From Tropicibacter alexandrii (GTDB lineage: Bacteria > Pseudomonadota > Alphaproteobacteria > Rhodobacterales > Rhodobacteraceae), in the NCBI RefSeq assembly GCF_003667315.2, contig NZ_RCTZ02000006.1, positions 124,001-188,000 of the forward strand: a stretch of DNA of 64,000 bases, written 5' to 3'. Below, piece after piece: positions 26,436 to 35,249 of this stretch. The notes under the pieces are model-generated. The model did not search any database, was not told the origin of the DNA, and worked only from the letters and a program-made list of their open reading frames with translations. The first letter of the stretch is position 1. Each line of letters starts with the position of its first letter. The translations under genes were made by a program, and so were the position numbers.

Positions 26436-27395
26436 TTAGTACGCTTGGGCGGCTTCCTCCGGCGGGTCGACGGGCAGAACGCCGCGCAGAAGCTGAACGG
26501 ATTTTTCCAACCCCTCGACCGCCCCCAGAACGACGTCCCGGTGATCGATGGACAGCCAGCCATCATAGCCCGCGACGCGGAGGTGATAGCAGAACCTTTG
26601 CCACCAGTCCGCACCGTGACCGATCCCGATGGTCACATGGCTCCAGCTGCGGGCACCGACATCCATCAGCGAACCGGTTTCCAGCAGCGACGAGACAGCC
26701 TGCACCGCGGGATTGAGCATCGTATCCTTGGCATGGACATGATAGATCGCCTCGCCAAGCGCCCCTGCCACCGCCATCGGATCGGCACCCATCCACACCT
26801 GCTGCGCGGGGTTGAGGGCCGCGCCGATCAGCGGACCGATTTCCTCGCGAAGGGTCATCAGGGTGGCCACGTTGTAGACGCATTGGTTGTCGCGCAATTC
26901 CAGCGCGATCTGATCGACTCCCGCGTCGCGGGCCACCATGGCGATGCCGTTCCAGAACGGGATCAGGCATTCCTCCCACTGGTAGTGCAGAATGTCGCGG
27001 GTTTCCGGTGGCCAACTGGTGACGATCCAGTTCGGCGTCAGGTCGTTCGGCCCGCCGCCCGGCAGACCGGAGGCCGAGCACACCCTGGGCACGCCCAGTT
27101 CGCCCGCCGCGCGCAAGGTATCGACAAGGCAGTCGGCATGATCGCGGTTGTTCGGATGCAGGGGATTTCCGATGGCATTCAATGCCAGAAGTTGCAGTCC
27201 GCGCGCCTCGAATTCCGTCCGAAAGGCGCGCCGCGCGGCCGCACTGTCGCGCAGGGCCTGCAGGTCGACATGCGGTGCGGCGGACCAGCCGCCAGTGGTG
27301 ATCTCGACACCGCCGACGCCCATCCTGACCGCGTGATCCAGCATCTCGGGCAGGGGCAGATGCGCAAGGCTGTCGGATACGAATCCAAGTTTCAT
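26436..27395 (-). CDS. sugar phosphate isomerase/epimerase-like TIM-barrel protein
   Basis: 319 residues. Xylose-isomerase-like TIM barrel (AP_endonuc_2 type): MKLGFVSDSLAHLPL start, GVGGVEITTGG, LQLLALNAIGNPLHPN, and a metal-site region from IALELRDNQCVYN to YHVHAKDT and WLSIDHRD. It ends VDPPEEAAQAY, common in Roseobacter members. These proteins isomerise or epimerise keto-sugars, dehydrate inositols or act in sugar oxidation. It is the first gene of the minus-strand sugar operon and is divergent from the xylosidase, so one regulator could control both directions. Confidence 0.82.
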   Translation of the reverse strand: MKLGFVSDSLAHLPLPEMLDHAVRMGVGGVEITTGGWSAAPHVDLQALRDSAAARRAFRTEFEARGLQLLALNAIGNPLHPNNRDHADCLVDTLRAAGELGVPRVCSASGLPGGGPNDLTPNWIVTSWPPETRDILHYQWEECLIPFWNGIAMVARDAGVDQIALELRDNQCVYNVATLMTLREEIGPLIGAALNPAQQVWMGADPMAVAGALGEAIYHVHAKDTMLNPAVQAVSSLLETGSLMDVGARSWSHVTIGIGHGADWWQRFCYHLRVAGYDGWLSIDHRDVVLGAVEGLEKSVQLLRGVLPVDPPEEAAQAY

Positions 27396-27415
27396 CTATG
27401 CTTTTCCTTTTGTTG

Positions 27416-27434
27416 GCGCGACATTAGCGCGACA
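27416..27434. promoter_or_regulatory. tandem GCGCGACA boxes in the divergent sugar promoter region
   Basis: GCGCGACA occurs at 27416-27423 and again at 27427-27434, 11 bases start to start, about one helical turn. The pair sits 21 bases upstream of the isomerase start, in the 151-base region shared with the xylosidase gene. A bound regulator would affect the minus-strand operon directly. No regulator gene is adjacent. Confidence 0.35.
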
Positions 27435-27546
27435 AAGGTAAAGCCTCGGTTTCATCCGCCGAATTCGCGCAAACGGGGCGTGCATATCCGCGTGGCTCAT
27501 GCCTAGGATGGGACATCCACGATCCGACATCAGGAAATCTACCAGA

Positions 27547-29148
27547 ATGATCCGCAACCCGATCCTGCCCGGTTTCAACCCCGACCCGTCGATCTGCCGG
27601 GTGGGGGACACCTACTACATCGCCACTTCGACCTTCGAATGGTATCCGGGCGTGCAAATCTTCCGTTCGACCGATCTGGCCAACTGGGAGTTGTGTGCCC
27701 GTCCCTTGAACCGCCCCGACCTGCTGGACATGCGCGGCAATCCCGACAGTTGCGGCATCTGGGCGCCGTGTCTGTCCCATGCGGACGGGCTGTTCTGGCT
27801 GGTCTACACGGATGTCAAACGCTATGACGGTAACTTCAAGGACGCGCACAACTACATCACCACCTGCGCGACGATCGACGGCGATTGGTCGCCGCGCGTC
27901 TATGTGAACTCGTCCGGTTTCGATCCGTCGCTGTTCCATGACGATGACGGGCGCAAGTGGTTCGTCAACATGCAGTGGAACCACCGCAGCCAGTCCGTGG
28001 GCGGCAGCCCCAAACACCCCGCCTTCGACGGCATCCTTTGTCAGGAATGGCACCCTGAACACGGCTTGATCGGGCAACCGAAGAACATCTTTGCGGGCTC
28101 GCCCCTTGGGCTGACCGAGGCGCCGCATTTGCACAAGCGCGACGGCTGGTACTACCTGACCACCGCCGAGGGCGGCACCAGCTATGACCACGCGGTGACC
28201 ATGGCCCGCAGTCGCAACGTGCTGGGGCCCTATGAGATGCACCCGGACGTCCATCTGTTCACCGCGAATGAGACACCGTCCAGCCCCTTGCAGCGTGTCG
28301 GTCACGGCCAGATCGTAGAGACGCCCGAGGGCGAGACCTATCACACCTTCCTGTGCTCGCGCCCCATCGACAAGCTAGGGCGCAGGCGCGCGCCCGGCTT
28401 CTCGCCGCTTGGGCGCGAGACGGGGATCGAGCGTTGTGTCTGGCGGGATGGCTGGCTCTACCCGGAAACCGGGTCAGAGGTCCCGAGGGTCGACGTACCG
28501 CACGAGGCCGAGACGCGCCCCGCCCCGGCAACGCATCGTATCTTCAACGAACGGACCCTGCCGCCGGAATTCCAGTGGTTGCGCACGCCCGAGCCTGACA
28601 GGATTTTTGAACTGACCGGCAAGGCGCTGCGTCTCTACGCGCGTGAAAGCATCGGCTCGTGGTTCGAGCAGGCGCTGGTTGCGCGGCGGCAGGAACACCT
28701 GTCCTATCGCGCCGAAACGGTCCTGACGGCGTTTGAGCCCACGACCTACCAGCAGAATGCGGGGCTCGTGACCTATTACAACCGGTTCAAGTTCCACTTC
28801 CTCGCGGTCACTTTGGAACCGCGCATGGGGCGGTGCGTGACGATCCTGTCCTGTCCGGGGGACCATCCGGACGGCAAGCTGGAGTTTCCCGTGCCGCCGA
28901 TGCCCATCGGAGACGGGCCGATCGAGCTGTCGGTGGTGACCAAGAACGCCTTGCAGCAGTTCTGGATCCGGCAGGGCAAGGACTGGGAGAAGTTCGGCCC
29001 GGAGCTGGACGCCGCCGTCCTGTCGGACGAGGGGGGGCGCGGGGCGCATGGGTCGTTTACCGGCAATTTCGTCGGTATGGCGGCCTTCGACCTGACGGGG
29101 CAGGGTATGCCAGCCGAGTTTTCGCGCTTCGAGTACGTGCCCTTGTAA
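27547..29148 (+). CDS. xynB: beta-xylosidase, glycoside hydrolase family 43
   Basis: 533 residues. It begins MIRNPILPGFNPDPSICRVGDTYYIATSTFEWYPG, the diagnostic GH43 start with catalytic base Asp13. The five-bladed propeller continues with CGIWAP (pKa-setting region), FDPSLFHDDDGRKW and LTEAPHLHKR with the acid Glu. The C-terminal beta-sandwich (about 330-533) completes the XynB-type active site. No signal peptide, so it acts on imported xylo-oligosaccharides, releasing xylose, and may also be an arabinofuranosidase. ATG chosen at 27547 from the conserved start. Divergent from the sugar operon. Confidence 0.93.
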   Translation: MIRNPILPGFNPDPSICRVGDTYYIATSTFEWYPGVQIFRSTDLANWELCARPLNRPDLLDMRGNPDSCGIWAPCLSHADGLFWLVYTDVKRYDGNFKDAHNYITTCATIDGDWSPRVYVNSSGFDPSLFHDDDGRKWFVNMQWNHRSQSVGGSPKHPAFDGILCQEWHPEHGLIGQPKNIFAGSPLGLTEAPHLHKRDGWYYLTTAEGGTSYDHAVTMARSRNVLGPYEMHPDVHLFTANETPSSPLQRVGHGQIVETPEGETYHTFLCSRPIDKLGRRRAPGFSPLGRETGIERCVWRDGWLYPETGSEVPRVDVPHEAETRPAPATHRIFNERTLPPEFQWLRTPEPDRIFELTGKALRLYARESIGSWFEQALVARRQEHLSYRAETVLTAFEPTTYQQNAGLVTYYNRFKFHFLAVTLEPRMGRCVTILSCPGDHPDGKLEFPVPPMPIGDGPIELSVVTKNALQQFWIRQGKDWEKFGPELDAAVLSDEGGRGAHGSFTGNFVGMAAFDLTGQGMPAEFSRFEYVPL

Positions 29149-29153
29149 CCCGT

Positions 29154-29217
29154 CCTGGGCAAAGACCCGGGACCTCTGGGTCGGAACCAAGGTGGAGGCC
29201 CCGGGTCTTTGCCCGGG
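29154..29217. terminator. long hairpin between convergent genes
   Basis: Arm 29154-29176 (core GGGCAAAGACCCGGG) pairs with 29195-29217 (core CCCGGGTCTTTGCCC), with two mismatches and an 18-base loop. It fills the gap between xynB (plus) and urtE (minus) and probably terminates both. The CCCGGG/TGCCCGGG core resembles the shorter element at 14532. Confidence 0.75.
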
Positions 29218-29229
29218 GCGCGTGTTGGC

Positions 29230-29928
29230 TCAGACCGACACCTTCTTCAGCAGCACCTCGCGGGGGGTGTCTGCCTTCGGTGCATCGTGGATCACCGCCC
29301 CGCGTTCAAGTGCAACGAAGTGATCCCCGAGGTCGAAGGCAAAGTCAAAGAACTGCTCGACGAGGATGATCGCCATGTCGCCCTTGTCGCGCAGGTATTT
29401 GATGACCTCGCCGATCTGCTTGATGATGTTGGGCTGAATGCCCTCGGTCGGCTCGTCCAGCAGCAGCAATTTCGGCTTGGCGATCATCGCGCGGGCGATG
29501 GCCAGCTGTTGTTGCTGCCCGCCTGACAGGTCGCCGCCGCGCCGCGCGAGGAAGTCCTTGAGGATCGGGAACAGCTCGAACACTTCGTCGGGGATGATAT
29601 GCTCTGACTTGGGCAGGCAGGCGAACCCGGTTTCAAGGTTCTCCTTCACCGTCATCAAGGGGAAGATGTCGCGCCCCTGCGGGACGTAGCCCACACCCAG
29701 TTGCGCGCGCTGATGCGCGGGCATGTTTTGCGGCATCTCCTGACCGTTCAGGGCCATCTCGCCGCCCGAGCGCGGATGGGTGCCGGAAATCGCCTTCAGC
29801 AACGACGTCTTGCCCACGCCGTTCGTCCCCATCAGGCAGGTGACGGCGCCGGGCGCGGCCTGCATCGAGATATCGTACAGGATCTGGCTGCGGCCATAAT
29901 GCAGGGTCAGGTCTTTGATCATGAACAT
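29230..29928 (-). CDS. urtE: urea ABC transporter ATPase UrtE
   Basis: 232 residues from the ATG at 29928; a second ATG at 29922 is possible. LivF-type ATPase: Walker A GTNGVGKTS, QGRDIFPLMTVKENL, signature LSGGQQQQLAI, Walker B LLLLDEPTEGIQP. The EGIQPNII step is typical of UrtE. It follows urtD by 4 bases and ends the urtABCDE operon. Together with UrtD it drives uptake of urea through UrtBC. Confidence 0.93.
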   Translation of the reverse strand: MFMIKDLTLHYGRSQILYDISMQAAPGAVTCLMGTNGVGKTSLLKAISGTHPRSGGEMALNGQEMPQNMPAHQRAQLGVGYVPQGRDIFPLMTVKENLETGFACLPKSEHIIPDEVFELFPILKDFLARRGGDLSGGQQQQLAIARAMIAKPKLLLLDEPTEGIQPNIIKQIGEVIKYLRDKGDMAIILVEQFFDFAFDLGDHFVALERGAVIHDAPKADTPREVLLKKVSV

Positions 29929-29932
29929 GTTT

Positions 29933-30673
29933 TCAGCGCCCCAGATAGACGTCGATGACTTGAGGGTCGGAGGTGACATGGTCGATCGACCCCTCGGCCA
30001 GAACCGAGCCCTCGTTCAGCACCGTGACCTTGCAATTCAGGCGGCGGACGAATTCCATGTCATGCTCGACCACGACGACGGCGCGGGTCTTGGCGGCTTC
30101 GACCAGCATCTCGGTGGTTTTCTCGCGCTCCGCCGGGGTCATGCCGGCGGCGGGTTCGTCGACCAGCAGCAGGCGCGGTTCCTGTGCGAGCAACATGCCG
30201 ATCTCCAGCCATTGCTTTTGCCCGTGGGACAGCTCGCCCGCAAGGCGGGTCAGGCTGTCAGTCAACCCGATCTGTTCGGCGATAGCCTCGACCCGCTCGG
30301 CGCCGCGCTTGGTTTTTTTGTAGAACAGCACGTCGAACGGCCCGCGCGGGTTTTTCAGCGCCATGGCGAGGTTTTCGCGCACGGTCTGCGCCTCGAACAC
30401 GGTGGGTTTCTGGAATTTGCGGCCGACGCCCTCACGCGCGATCTGGCTTTCGGAGAGGCCCAGAAGCGAGATGTTCTTGTCGCCCCAGATCACGCGGCCC
30501 TCATCCGGTTTGGTCTTGCCGGTGATGATGTCCATGAAGGTCGTCTTGCCCGCGCCGTTGGGGCCGATGATGGCCCTCAGTTCAGGCTCCCCGATTTGAA
30601 ATGAGAGATTATTGATGGCCTTGAACCCGTCGAAAGAGACAGAGACGCCGGACAGTTCGAGTAGGGTGCTCAT
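29933..30673 (-). CDS. urtD: urea ABC transporter ATPase UrtD
   Basis: 246 residues (MSTLLELSGVSVSFDGFKAINNLSF). LivG-type ATPase: Walker A GPNGAGKTT, VGRKFQKPTVFEAQTVREN, signature LSHGQKQWLEIG, Walker B LLLVDEPAAGMTP, switch His in VVVEHDM. The FQKPTVF segment separates UrtD from LivG. Start overlaps the urtC stop as ATGA. A much longer open frame upstream in the same phase, to 31903, runs through urtC on the same strand and is a shadow. Confidence 0.95.
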   Translation of the reverse strand: MSTLLELSGVSVSFDGFKAINNLSFQIGEPELRAIIGPNGAGKTTFMDIITGKTKPDEGRVIWGDKNISLLGLSESQIAREGVGRKFQKPTVFEAQTVRENLAMALKNPRGPFDVLFYKKTKRGAERVEAIAEQIGLTDSLTRLAGELSHGQKQWLEIGMLLAQEPRLLLVDEPAAGMTPAEREKTTEMLVEAAKTRAVVVVEHDMEFVRRLNCKVTVLNEGSVLAEGSIDHVTSDPQVIDVYLGR

Positions 30674-31842
30674 GCTTTCCTCCGGAGTTTGTCGACCAGC
30701 CCGCCAAGGCCCTGTGGCGCGAACAGCGTGACCGCGACGAAGGACACGCCCAGCAGCACCAGCCACCAATCCGTCCATTTGATCGTGTAGACGCCAAGGT
30801 TCACATCCGGCGCGCTGCCGCCGGTGAACCAGCTGGAGGCCAGCGTGACGAAGACCGTGCCAAGGACCGCGCCATAAAGGCGGCCCCGCCCGCCGATGGC
30901 GACCCAGACGGCAAGGTAGATCGATGCAATGGGCGCGATTTCCGCCGGGTTGATGATGCCCGCCTGCGGGTAATAGAGCGCACCCGCGATGCCCGCGACG
31001 ATCGCCGTCAGAGTGAAGACGAACAGCTTGTAGCTTTCGACATGGTAACCAAGGAAGCGCACGCGCGCCTCGTCGTCGCGGATGGCGCGGATCACGCTGC
31101 CCATCTTGCCCGACACGACCCAGGCGAACAGCACGTAGCCAAGGCCGAGCGCCGCGGCGGAGGCCCAGAAGAACCAGATCGAGATCAGCGCCTGAGGGGT
31201 TTCCTCGAAACCGGGGATGTTTTGCAGGCCCGAGAGGCCATTGTTGCCGCGCAGGCCAGAGTCGTTCTGGAACAGCCACAGCGACAGGGCCAGCGTCATG
31301 GCCTGCGTCAGGATCGACAGGTAGACGCCGGTGACGCGGCTCCGGAAGGCCAGCCAGCCAAAGACCAGCGCCAGAAGGCCGGGGACCAGCACCACCATCA
31401 GCAGTTGAAGCGGCAGAGAATGGGCAAAGGCCCAGATCGGCGGGAATTCGGACGCGCCGACCACGCCGAAGATCTGGCTGGCAACGGCATCTGACAGCTC
31501 GGAGGCGGTGGGGGGAATGGCCTGCGCGGCGAGGCTGTCGGCCACGATGCCCTCGGTCCGGGCATACATCAGCCACATGCCGATCGCATAGCCGCCGATC
31601 CCGAAGAAGGCGAAGTGGCCAAGGCTGAGGATGCCGCAATAGCCCCAGACCACGTCCATCGCGATGGCGATCAGGCACAGGCACAGGATCTTGCCCAGCG
31701 TCTTGACGAAGGAGGTGGAGATGACGCCGGTGCCCGTCGCCTCGGAGAAGACCGTCACCAGCAGGGTGAACAGGCCGAGAAAGCCGAGGAACCAGAGGAC
31801 CGAGGGGTTTTGTGCAAGGAAGCTGCGATTGGGTGTGCTCAT
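30670..31842 (-). CDS. urtC: urea ABC transporter permease UrtC
   Basis: 390 residues with 8-10 membrane segments (LivM type). MDVVWGYCGILSLGHFAFFGIGGYA near the N-terminus, and SVIRAIRDDEARVRFLGYHVESYKLFVF, the loop that contacts the ATPases. The large loop with FPPIWAFAHSLPLQ is usual for UrtC. It partners with UrtB. The 121-base gap to urtB holds a GGGGC-GCT-GCCCC hairpin (about 31875), so some RNA processing between the two genes is possible. Confidence 0.94.
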   Translation of the reverse strand: MSTPNRSFLAQNPSVLWFLGFLGLFTLLVTVFSEATGTGVISTSFVKTLGKILCLCLIAIAMDVVWGYCGILSLGHFAFFGIGGYAIGMWLMYARTEGIVADSLAAQAIPPTASELSDAVASQIFGVVGASEFPPIWAFAHSLPLQLLMVVLVPGLLALVFGWLAFRSRVTGVYLSILTQAMTLALSLWLFQNDSGLRGNNGLSGLQNIPGFEETPQALISIWFFWASAAALGLGYVLFAWVVSGKMGSVIRAIRDDEARVRFLGYHVESYKLFVFTLTAIVAGIAGALYYPQAGIINPAEIAPIASIYLAVWVAIGGRGRLYGAVLGTVFVTLASSWFTGGSAPDVNLGVYTIKWTDWWLVLLGVSFVAVTLFAPQGLGGLVDKLRRKA

Positions 31843-31963
31843 GAGACGGCTCCGCGTTTGGCGGCGGGGGAAAGGGGCGCTGCCCCTCTGCGCTGGCGCG
31901 CATTCACCCCGAGGTATTTCGGGACCAAAGAAGCATGGGGCGGGGGGCAGGGCGGATGCATGA

Positions 31964-33895
31964 TCAATCCCCCGCGGCGCGGCCCTTGAGGGCGACGATG
32001 CCCTTGGGACGGAACTGGATGAACAGGATGATGAAGAGGATCATGTAGGTCTGGGCCGCCAGCGTGTTGGACGGGTTGAACCACTCGATGCCCTTTTGCA
32101 GGATGCCGATCAGCCCTGCGCCCGCGAGCGTGCCCCAGACATTGCCGACGCCGCCCACGACCACGGTCATGAAGCTTTGGACGATGTAGTCGGCGCCCAT
32201 TTCCGAGGTGACCTTTGCATAAAGGCCGATGGCGACGCCGGCGATGCCCGCGATGCCGGAGCCGAGGCCAAAGGTCATCATCTTGATCTTGTCGGGGTTG
32301 ATGCCCATCGACGCGGCCATGCGGGGGTTTTGGGTGACGGCGCGGACCTCCAGCCCGAGGCGGGTCTTCTTGAGGATAAACAGGAGAAGGCCGAGGAACA
32401 GCAGCGCAAGGACGAAGATTGCGATGCGGATGTAGCTGATGGAAATCACGTCGTTGATCTGCCATGCGCCGTCCAGCCAGCCGGGAGAGGTCAGCGGGCG
32501 GGCCTGCGTGCCGAAGATGTTCTTGGCCAGCTGTTGCAGCGCGATGGAGATGCCGAAAGTCGCCAGCAGGGTTTCCAGCGGGCGGTTGTAGAGCCAGCGG
32601 ATGACCAGACGTTCCATCGCCACACCGGCGGCGAAGGTGATGAGGAAGGCCAGCGGCAGGGCGACGATCAGAGACGCCGTGTAGTTGGGCACGAATTGCT
32701 GGACCACGTAGCCCGTATAAGCGCCCATCATGATGAACTCGCCATGGGCCATGTTGATGACGCCCATCACGCCGAAGGTGATGGCCAGCCCGATGGCGGC
32801 GAGGAAGTAGATCGAGGCCAGCGACAGCGCATCCAGCGAGATATCGGCAAACTGGCTGGCGGCGACACGGGTCTGCACGCCTTTTTGCGCGGCCAATGCG
32901 GCGTCGGTGATGGCGGTTTCTGGCTCGTCATAGGCCTCGTATATGGTCCAGTTGGCCAGCGTCTCATCTATCTGGCGGGGCAGGGCGCGGGGCGGGAGCG
33001 TACCTTGCGCGGCGAGTGCGTCATAGGCCATCAGGCGCGCCTCGGTCGTGGCCAGTTGGCCCACGGGAATGCCGCCGACGCGACCGTTTTCCACATGCGG
33101 TTCCAACGTGCTGCGCAGCGCATTTTCGTCCAGCAGCGGCGGCAGGTCGGCCTGCGCGGCGATCATGGCGTAGGCCTCCTCGCGGGGCAGGTCGAGGATG
33201 CGGGCGAGGTTGACGTCCTGTGGGATCTCTTGCGCCATCTCGGTGCGGGTGGTTAGGATTTGCGACAGCACGGCGCGGCCATCGACGGAGAGATCGTCCG
33301 AGAGCGCGTCGATCGCCTCGATGCGGTCATCACGCGTCTCGCCAAAGCGCGCGATCAGGTAATTGGCGAGCCGTTGCTTGCGCAGCTTGAGCGCCGGGTC
33401 GGGCTCGTTGGCGATGGAGCCTTGTAGCGGGCCAAGCTGGTCGGGGTCGAGGTTGCGCGAAATCGCGTCCAGCGCCTCCATCCGGCGGGTGATGTCGGGG
33501 TCGGACAATTGGAACTGCACGAGCGCTTCGGAGATGGCGCGACGCACGCCGCCATTGGGGCGGATCTGGTCGAGGGTGCCGGGGTCGACGCCTTCGGCAA
33601 CGGGCTCGGCCGTGGCGATGTCCAGCAGGGTCACGGTGTCGCCGGTCTCTTCGACGAGGAAGAACAGGCCGTCCTCTTCTCTGACGTGCACGTTCTTGTC
33701 CTGCCAATTGTTCAGGAAAGCCGGAACGCCGGGAAGGCCGGACGCGGTGAGGGCCTCCAGAACCGGGCCGACACTGCTGCGCGAGGGCTTGGCGACCTCG
33801 GCCTGATGCTCTTGCAGGATGGACTGGAGGTCTTGGGCAAGGCTGGCCAGCGGCAGCCACAGCAGAGCCAGGGCCGTGAGAAGGACACGGAGCAT
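31964..33895 (-). CDS. urtB: urea ABC transporter permease UrtB with N-terminal periplasmic extension
   Basis: 643 residues. Signal-like N-terminus MLRVLLTALALLWLPLASLAQ, then about 325 residues of helical repeat-like soluble sequence (RRMEALDAISRNLDPD, DDRIEAIDALSDDLSVDGR). The LivH-type permease begins near residue 350: SIYFLAAIGLAITFGVMGVINMAHGEFIMMGAY, with RNPRMAASMGI-like coupling loop VTQNPRMAASMGINPDKIK. Long N-terminal extensions are known in proteobacterial UrtB and are presumed periplasmic; their role is not established. The palindrome at 33929 separates it from urtA. Confidence 0.93.
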   Translation of the reverse strand: MLRVLLTALALLWLPLASLAQDLQSILQEHQAEVAKPSRSSVGPVLEALTASGLPGVPAFLNNWQDKNVHVREEDGLFFLVEETGDTVTLLDIATAEPVAEGVDPGTLDQIRPNGGVRRAISEALVQFQLSDPDITRRMEALDAISRNLDPDQLGPLQGSIANEPDPALKLRKQRLANYLIARFGETRDDRIEAIDALSDDLSVDGRAVLSQILTTRTEMAQEIPQDVNLARILDLPREEAYAMIAAQADLPPLLDENALRSTLEPHVENGRVGGIPVGQLATTEARLMAYDALAAQGTLPPRALPRQIDETLANWTIYEAYDEPETAITDAALAAQKGVQTRVAASQFADISLDALSLASIYFLAAIGLAITFGVMGVINMAHGEFIMMGAYTGYVVQQFVPNYTASLIVALPLAFLITFAAGVAMERLVIRWLYNRPLETLLATFGISIALQQLAKNIFGTQARPLTSPGWLDGAWQINDVISISYIRIAIFVLALLFLGLLLFILKKTRLGLEVRAVTQNPRMAASMGINPDKIKMMTFGLGSGIAGIAGVAIGLYAKVTSEMGADYIVQSFMTVVVGGVGNVWGTLAGAGLIGILQKGIEWFNPSNTLAAQTYMILFIILFIQFRPKGIVALKGRAAGD

Positions 33896-33928
33896 TTAGG
33901 GACCTGTCTTTCGGGGAGAGTGGGGGAA

Positions 33929-33954
33929 GTAGGATGGGTGATCACCCATCCTAC
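33929..33954. repeat. 26-bp perfect palindrome within the urt operon (family copy D)
   Basis: Same sequence as copy B at 22001 (arms GTAGGATGGGTGA and TCACCCATCCTAC). It lies between urtA and urtB on their shared transcript. A stable hairpin here could protect the urtA mRNA end or stop part of transcription, giving more binding protein than permease. Confidence 0.75.
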
Positions 33955-33965
33955 CCAAGGTCAGC

Positions 33966-35249
33966 TTAGTAGTTCGACTTGATCTGCACGCAGGTCGAGG
34001 TCTCGGTGTTGTACATGCCGCACTGGAGGTCCTTCCAATCGGATTCCAGCACTGCGGATTCCGGAAGGAAGTCGGTCCATGCGTCACCCGGCACCGGGTC
34101 CGTCGACGAGATGATGTCGAACTGGCCATCGGCGCGGATTTCACCGATCAGCACCGGTTTGGACAGGTGGTGGTTGGTGCCCATGACGGCCATGCCGCCG
34201 GTCAGGTTCGGGAATTCCTGCCCCCACATCGCTTCGCGCACGGCGTCGACATCGGTGGTCTCCGCCTGCTCGACCGCGTTCACCCACATGTTGAAGCCGA
34301 TGTAATGCGCTTCCATCGGGTCGTTGGTCACGCGGTCCTCGGAACCGATGAAGGCGTGCCACTGCTTGATGAACTCGGCATTGGCGGGCGTGTCGGCGGA
34401 CATGAAGTAGTTCCACGCGGCAAGGTGGCCGACGAGGTTCGAGGTATCCAGACCGGACAGTTCCTCTTCGCCGACCGAGAAGGCGACGACGGGGATGTCA
34501 TCGGCGGACACGCCGGCAGCGGCCAGTTCCTTGTAGAAACCGATATTGGCGTCGCCGTTGATCGTCGAGATCACGCCGACCTGCTTGCCATCGGCGCCGA
34601 GCGCAGTGACATCGGACACGATGGTCGCCCAATCGGAATGGCCGAAGGGGGTGTAGTTGACAAAGATGTCCTCGGCCGCGATGCCCTTGTCCTTCAGGTA
34701 GCTTTCGAGAATGTTGTTCGTGGTGCGCGGATAGACGTAGTCGGTGCCGAGCAGCGCGAATTTCTCGACGCCCAGTTCCTCTAGGAAGTAATCCACCGCC
34801 GGGATCGCCTGCTGGTTCGGCGCGGCGCCGGTGTAGAAGACGTTCTTCGACGATTCCTCGCCCTCGTATTGCACCGGGTAGAAGAGCAGGCCGTTGAGTT
34901 CCTCGATCACCGGCAGCACGGATTTGCGCGACACGCTGGTCCAGTTGCCAAAGATCACGTCGACCTCGTGCACGGTCAGAAGCTCGCGGGCCTTTTCGGC
35001 AAACAGCGGCCAGTCGGAGGCCGGGTCGACCACGACCGCCTCAAGCTCGCATCCCAGCACGCCGCCCTTTTCGTTCTGGGCCGCGACCAGCATCTCCATC
35101 GTGTCTTTCAGCGTCGTTTCCGAGATCGCCATGGTGCCGGACAGCGAGTGCAGCACGCCCACCTTGATCGGGCAGTCGGCGGCGGAAGCTGCGCCTGCGA
35201 TCAGGGCCATGGAGGCGGCGCTGGCGAGCATCTTGGTCAGTTTGGTCAT
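33966..35249 (-). CDS. urtA: urea ABC transporter substrate-binding protein UrtA
   Basis: 427 residues. Signal peptide MTKLTKMLASAASMALIAGAASA, start fixed by GGAGACAGG before the ATG at 35249. Type I periplasmic fold with the UrtA signatures VGVLHSLSGTMAISE, GNWTSVSRKSVLPVIEELNGLLFYPVQYEGEE, NVFYTGAAPNQQAIPA and GTDYVYPRTTN. Captures urea (or short amides) in the periplasm for UrtBCDE. First gene of the operon and the likely most abundant product; divergent from the urease cluster, so uptake and hydrolysis can be co-regulated. Confidence 0.96.
   Translation of the reverse strand: MTKLTKMLASAASMALIAGAASAADCPIKVGVLHSLSGTMAISETTLKDTMEMLVAAQNEKGGVLGCELEAVVVDPASDWPLFAEKARELLTVHEVDVIFGNWTSVSRKSVLPVIEELNGLLFYPVQYEGEESSKNVFYTGAAPNQQAIPAVDYFLEELGVEKFALLGTDYVYPRTTNNILESYLKDKGIAAEDIFVNYTPFGHSDWATIVSDVTALGADGKQVGVISTINGDANIGFYKELAAAGVSADDIPVVAFSVGEEELSGLDTSNLVGHLAAWNYFMSADTPANAEFIKQWHAFIGSEDRVTNDPMEAHYIGFNMWVNAVEQAETTDVDAVREAMWGQEFPNLTGGMAVMGTNHHLSKPVLIGEIRADGQFDIISSTDPVPGDAWTDFLPESAVLESDWKDLQCGMYNTETSTCVQIKSNY

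Noticed and set aside
27505-27530. Another copy of the GTAGGATGGG palindrome near the xylosidase start
   Set aside because: Only one arm (TAGGATGGG) is present; there is no matching second arm.
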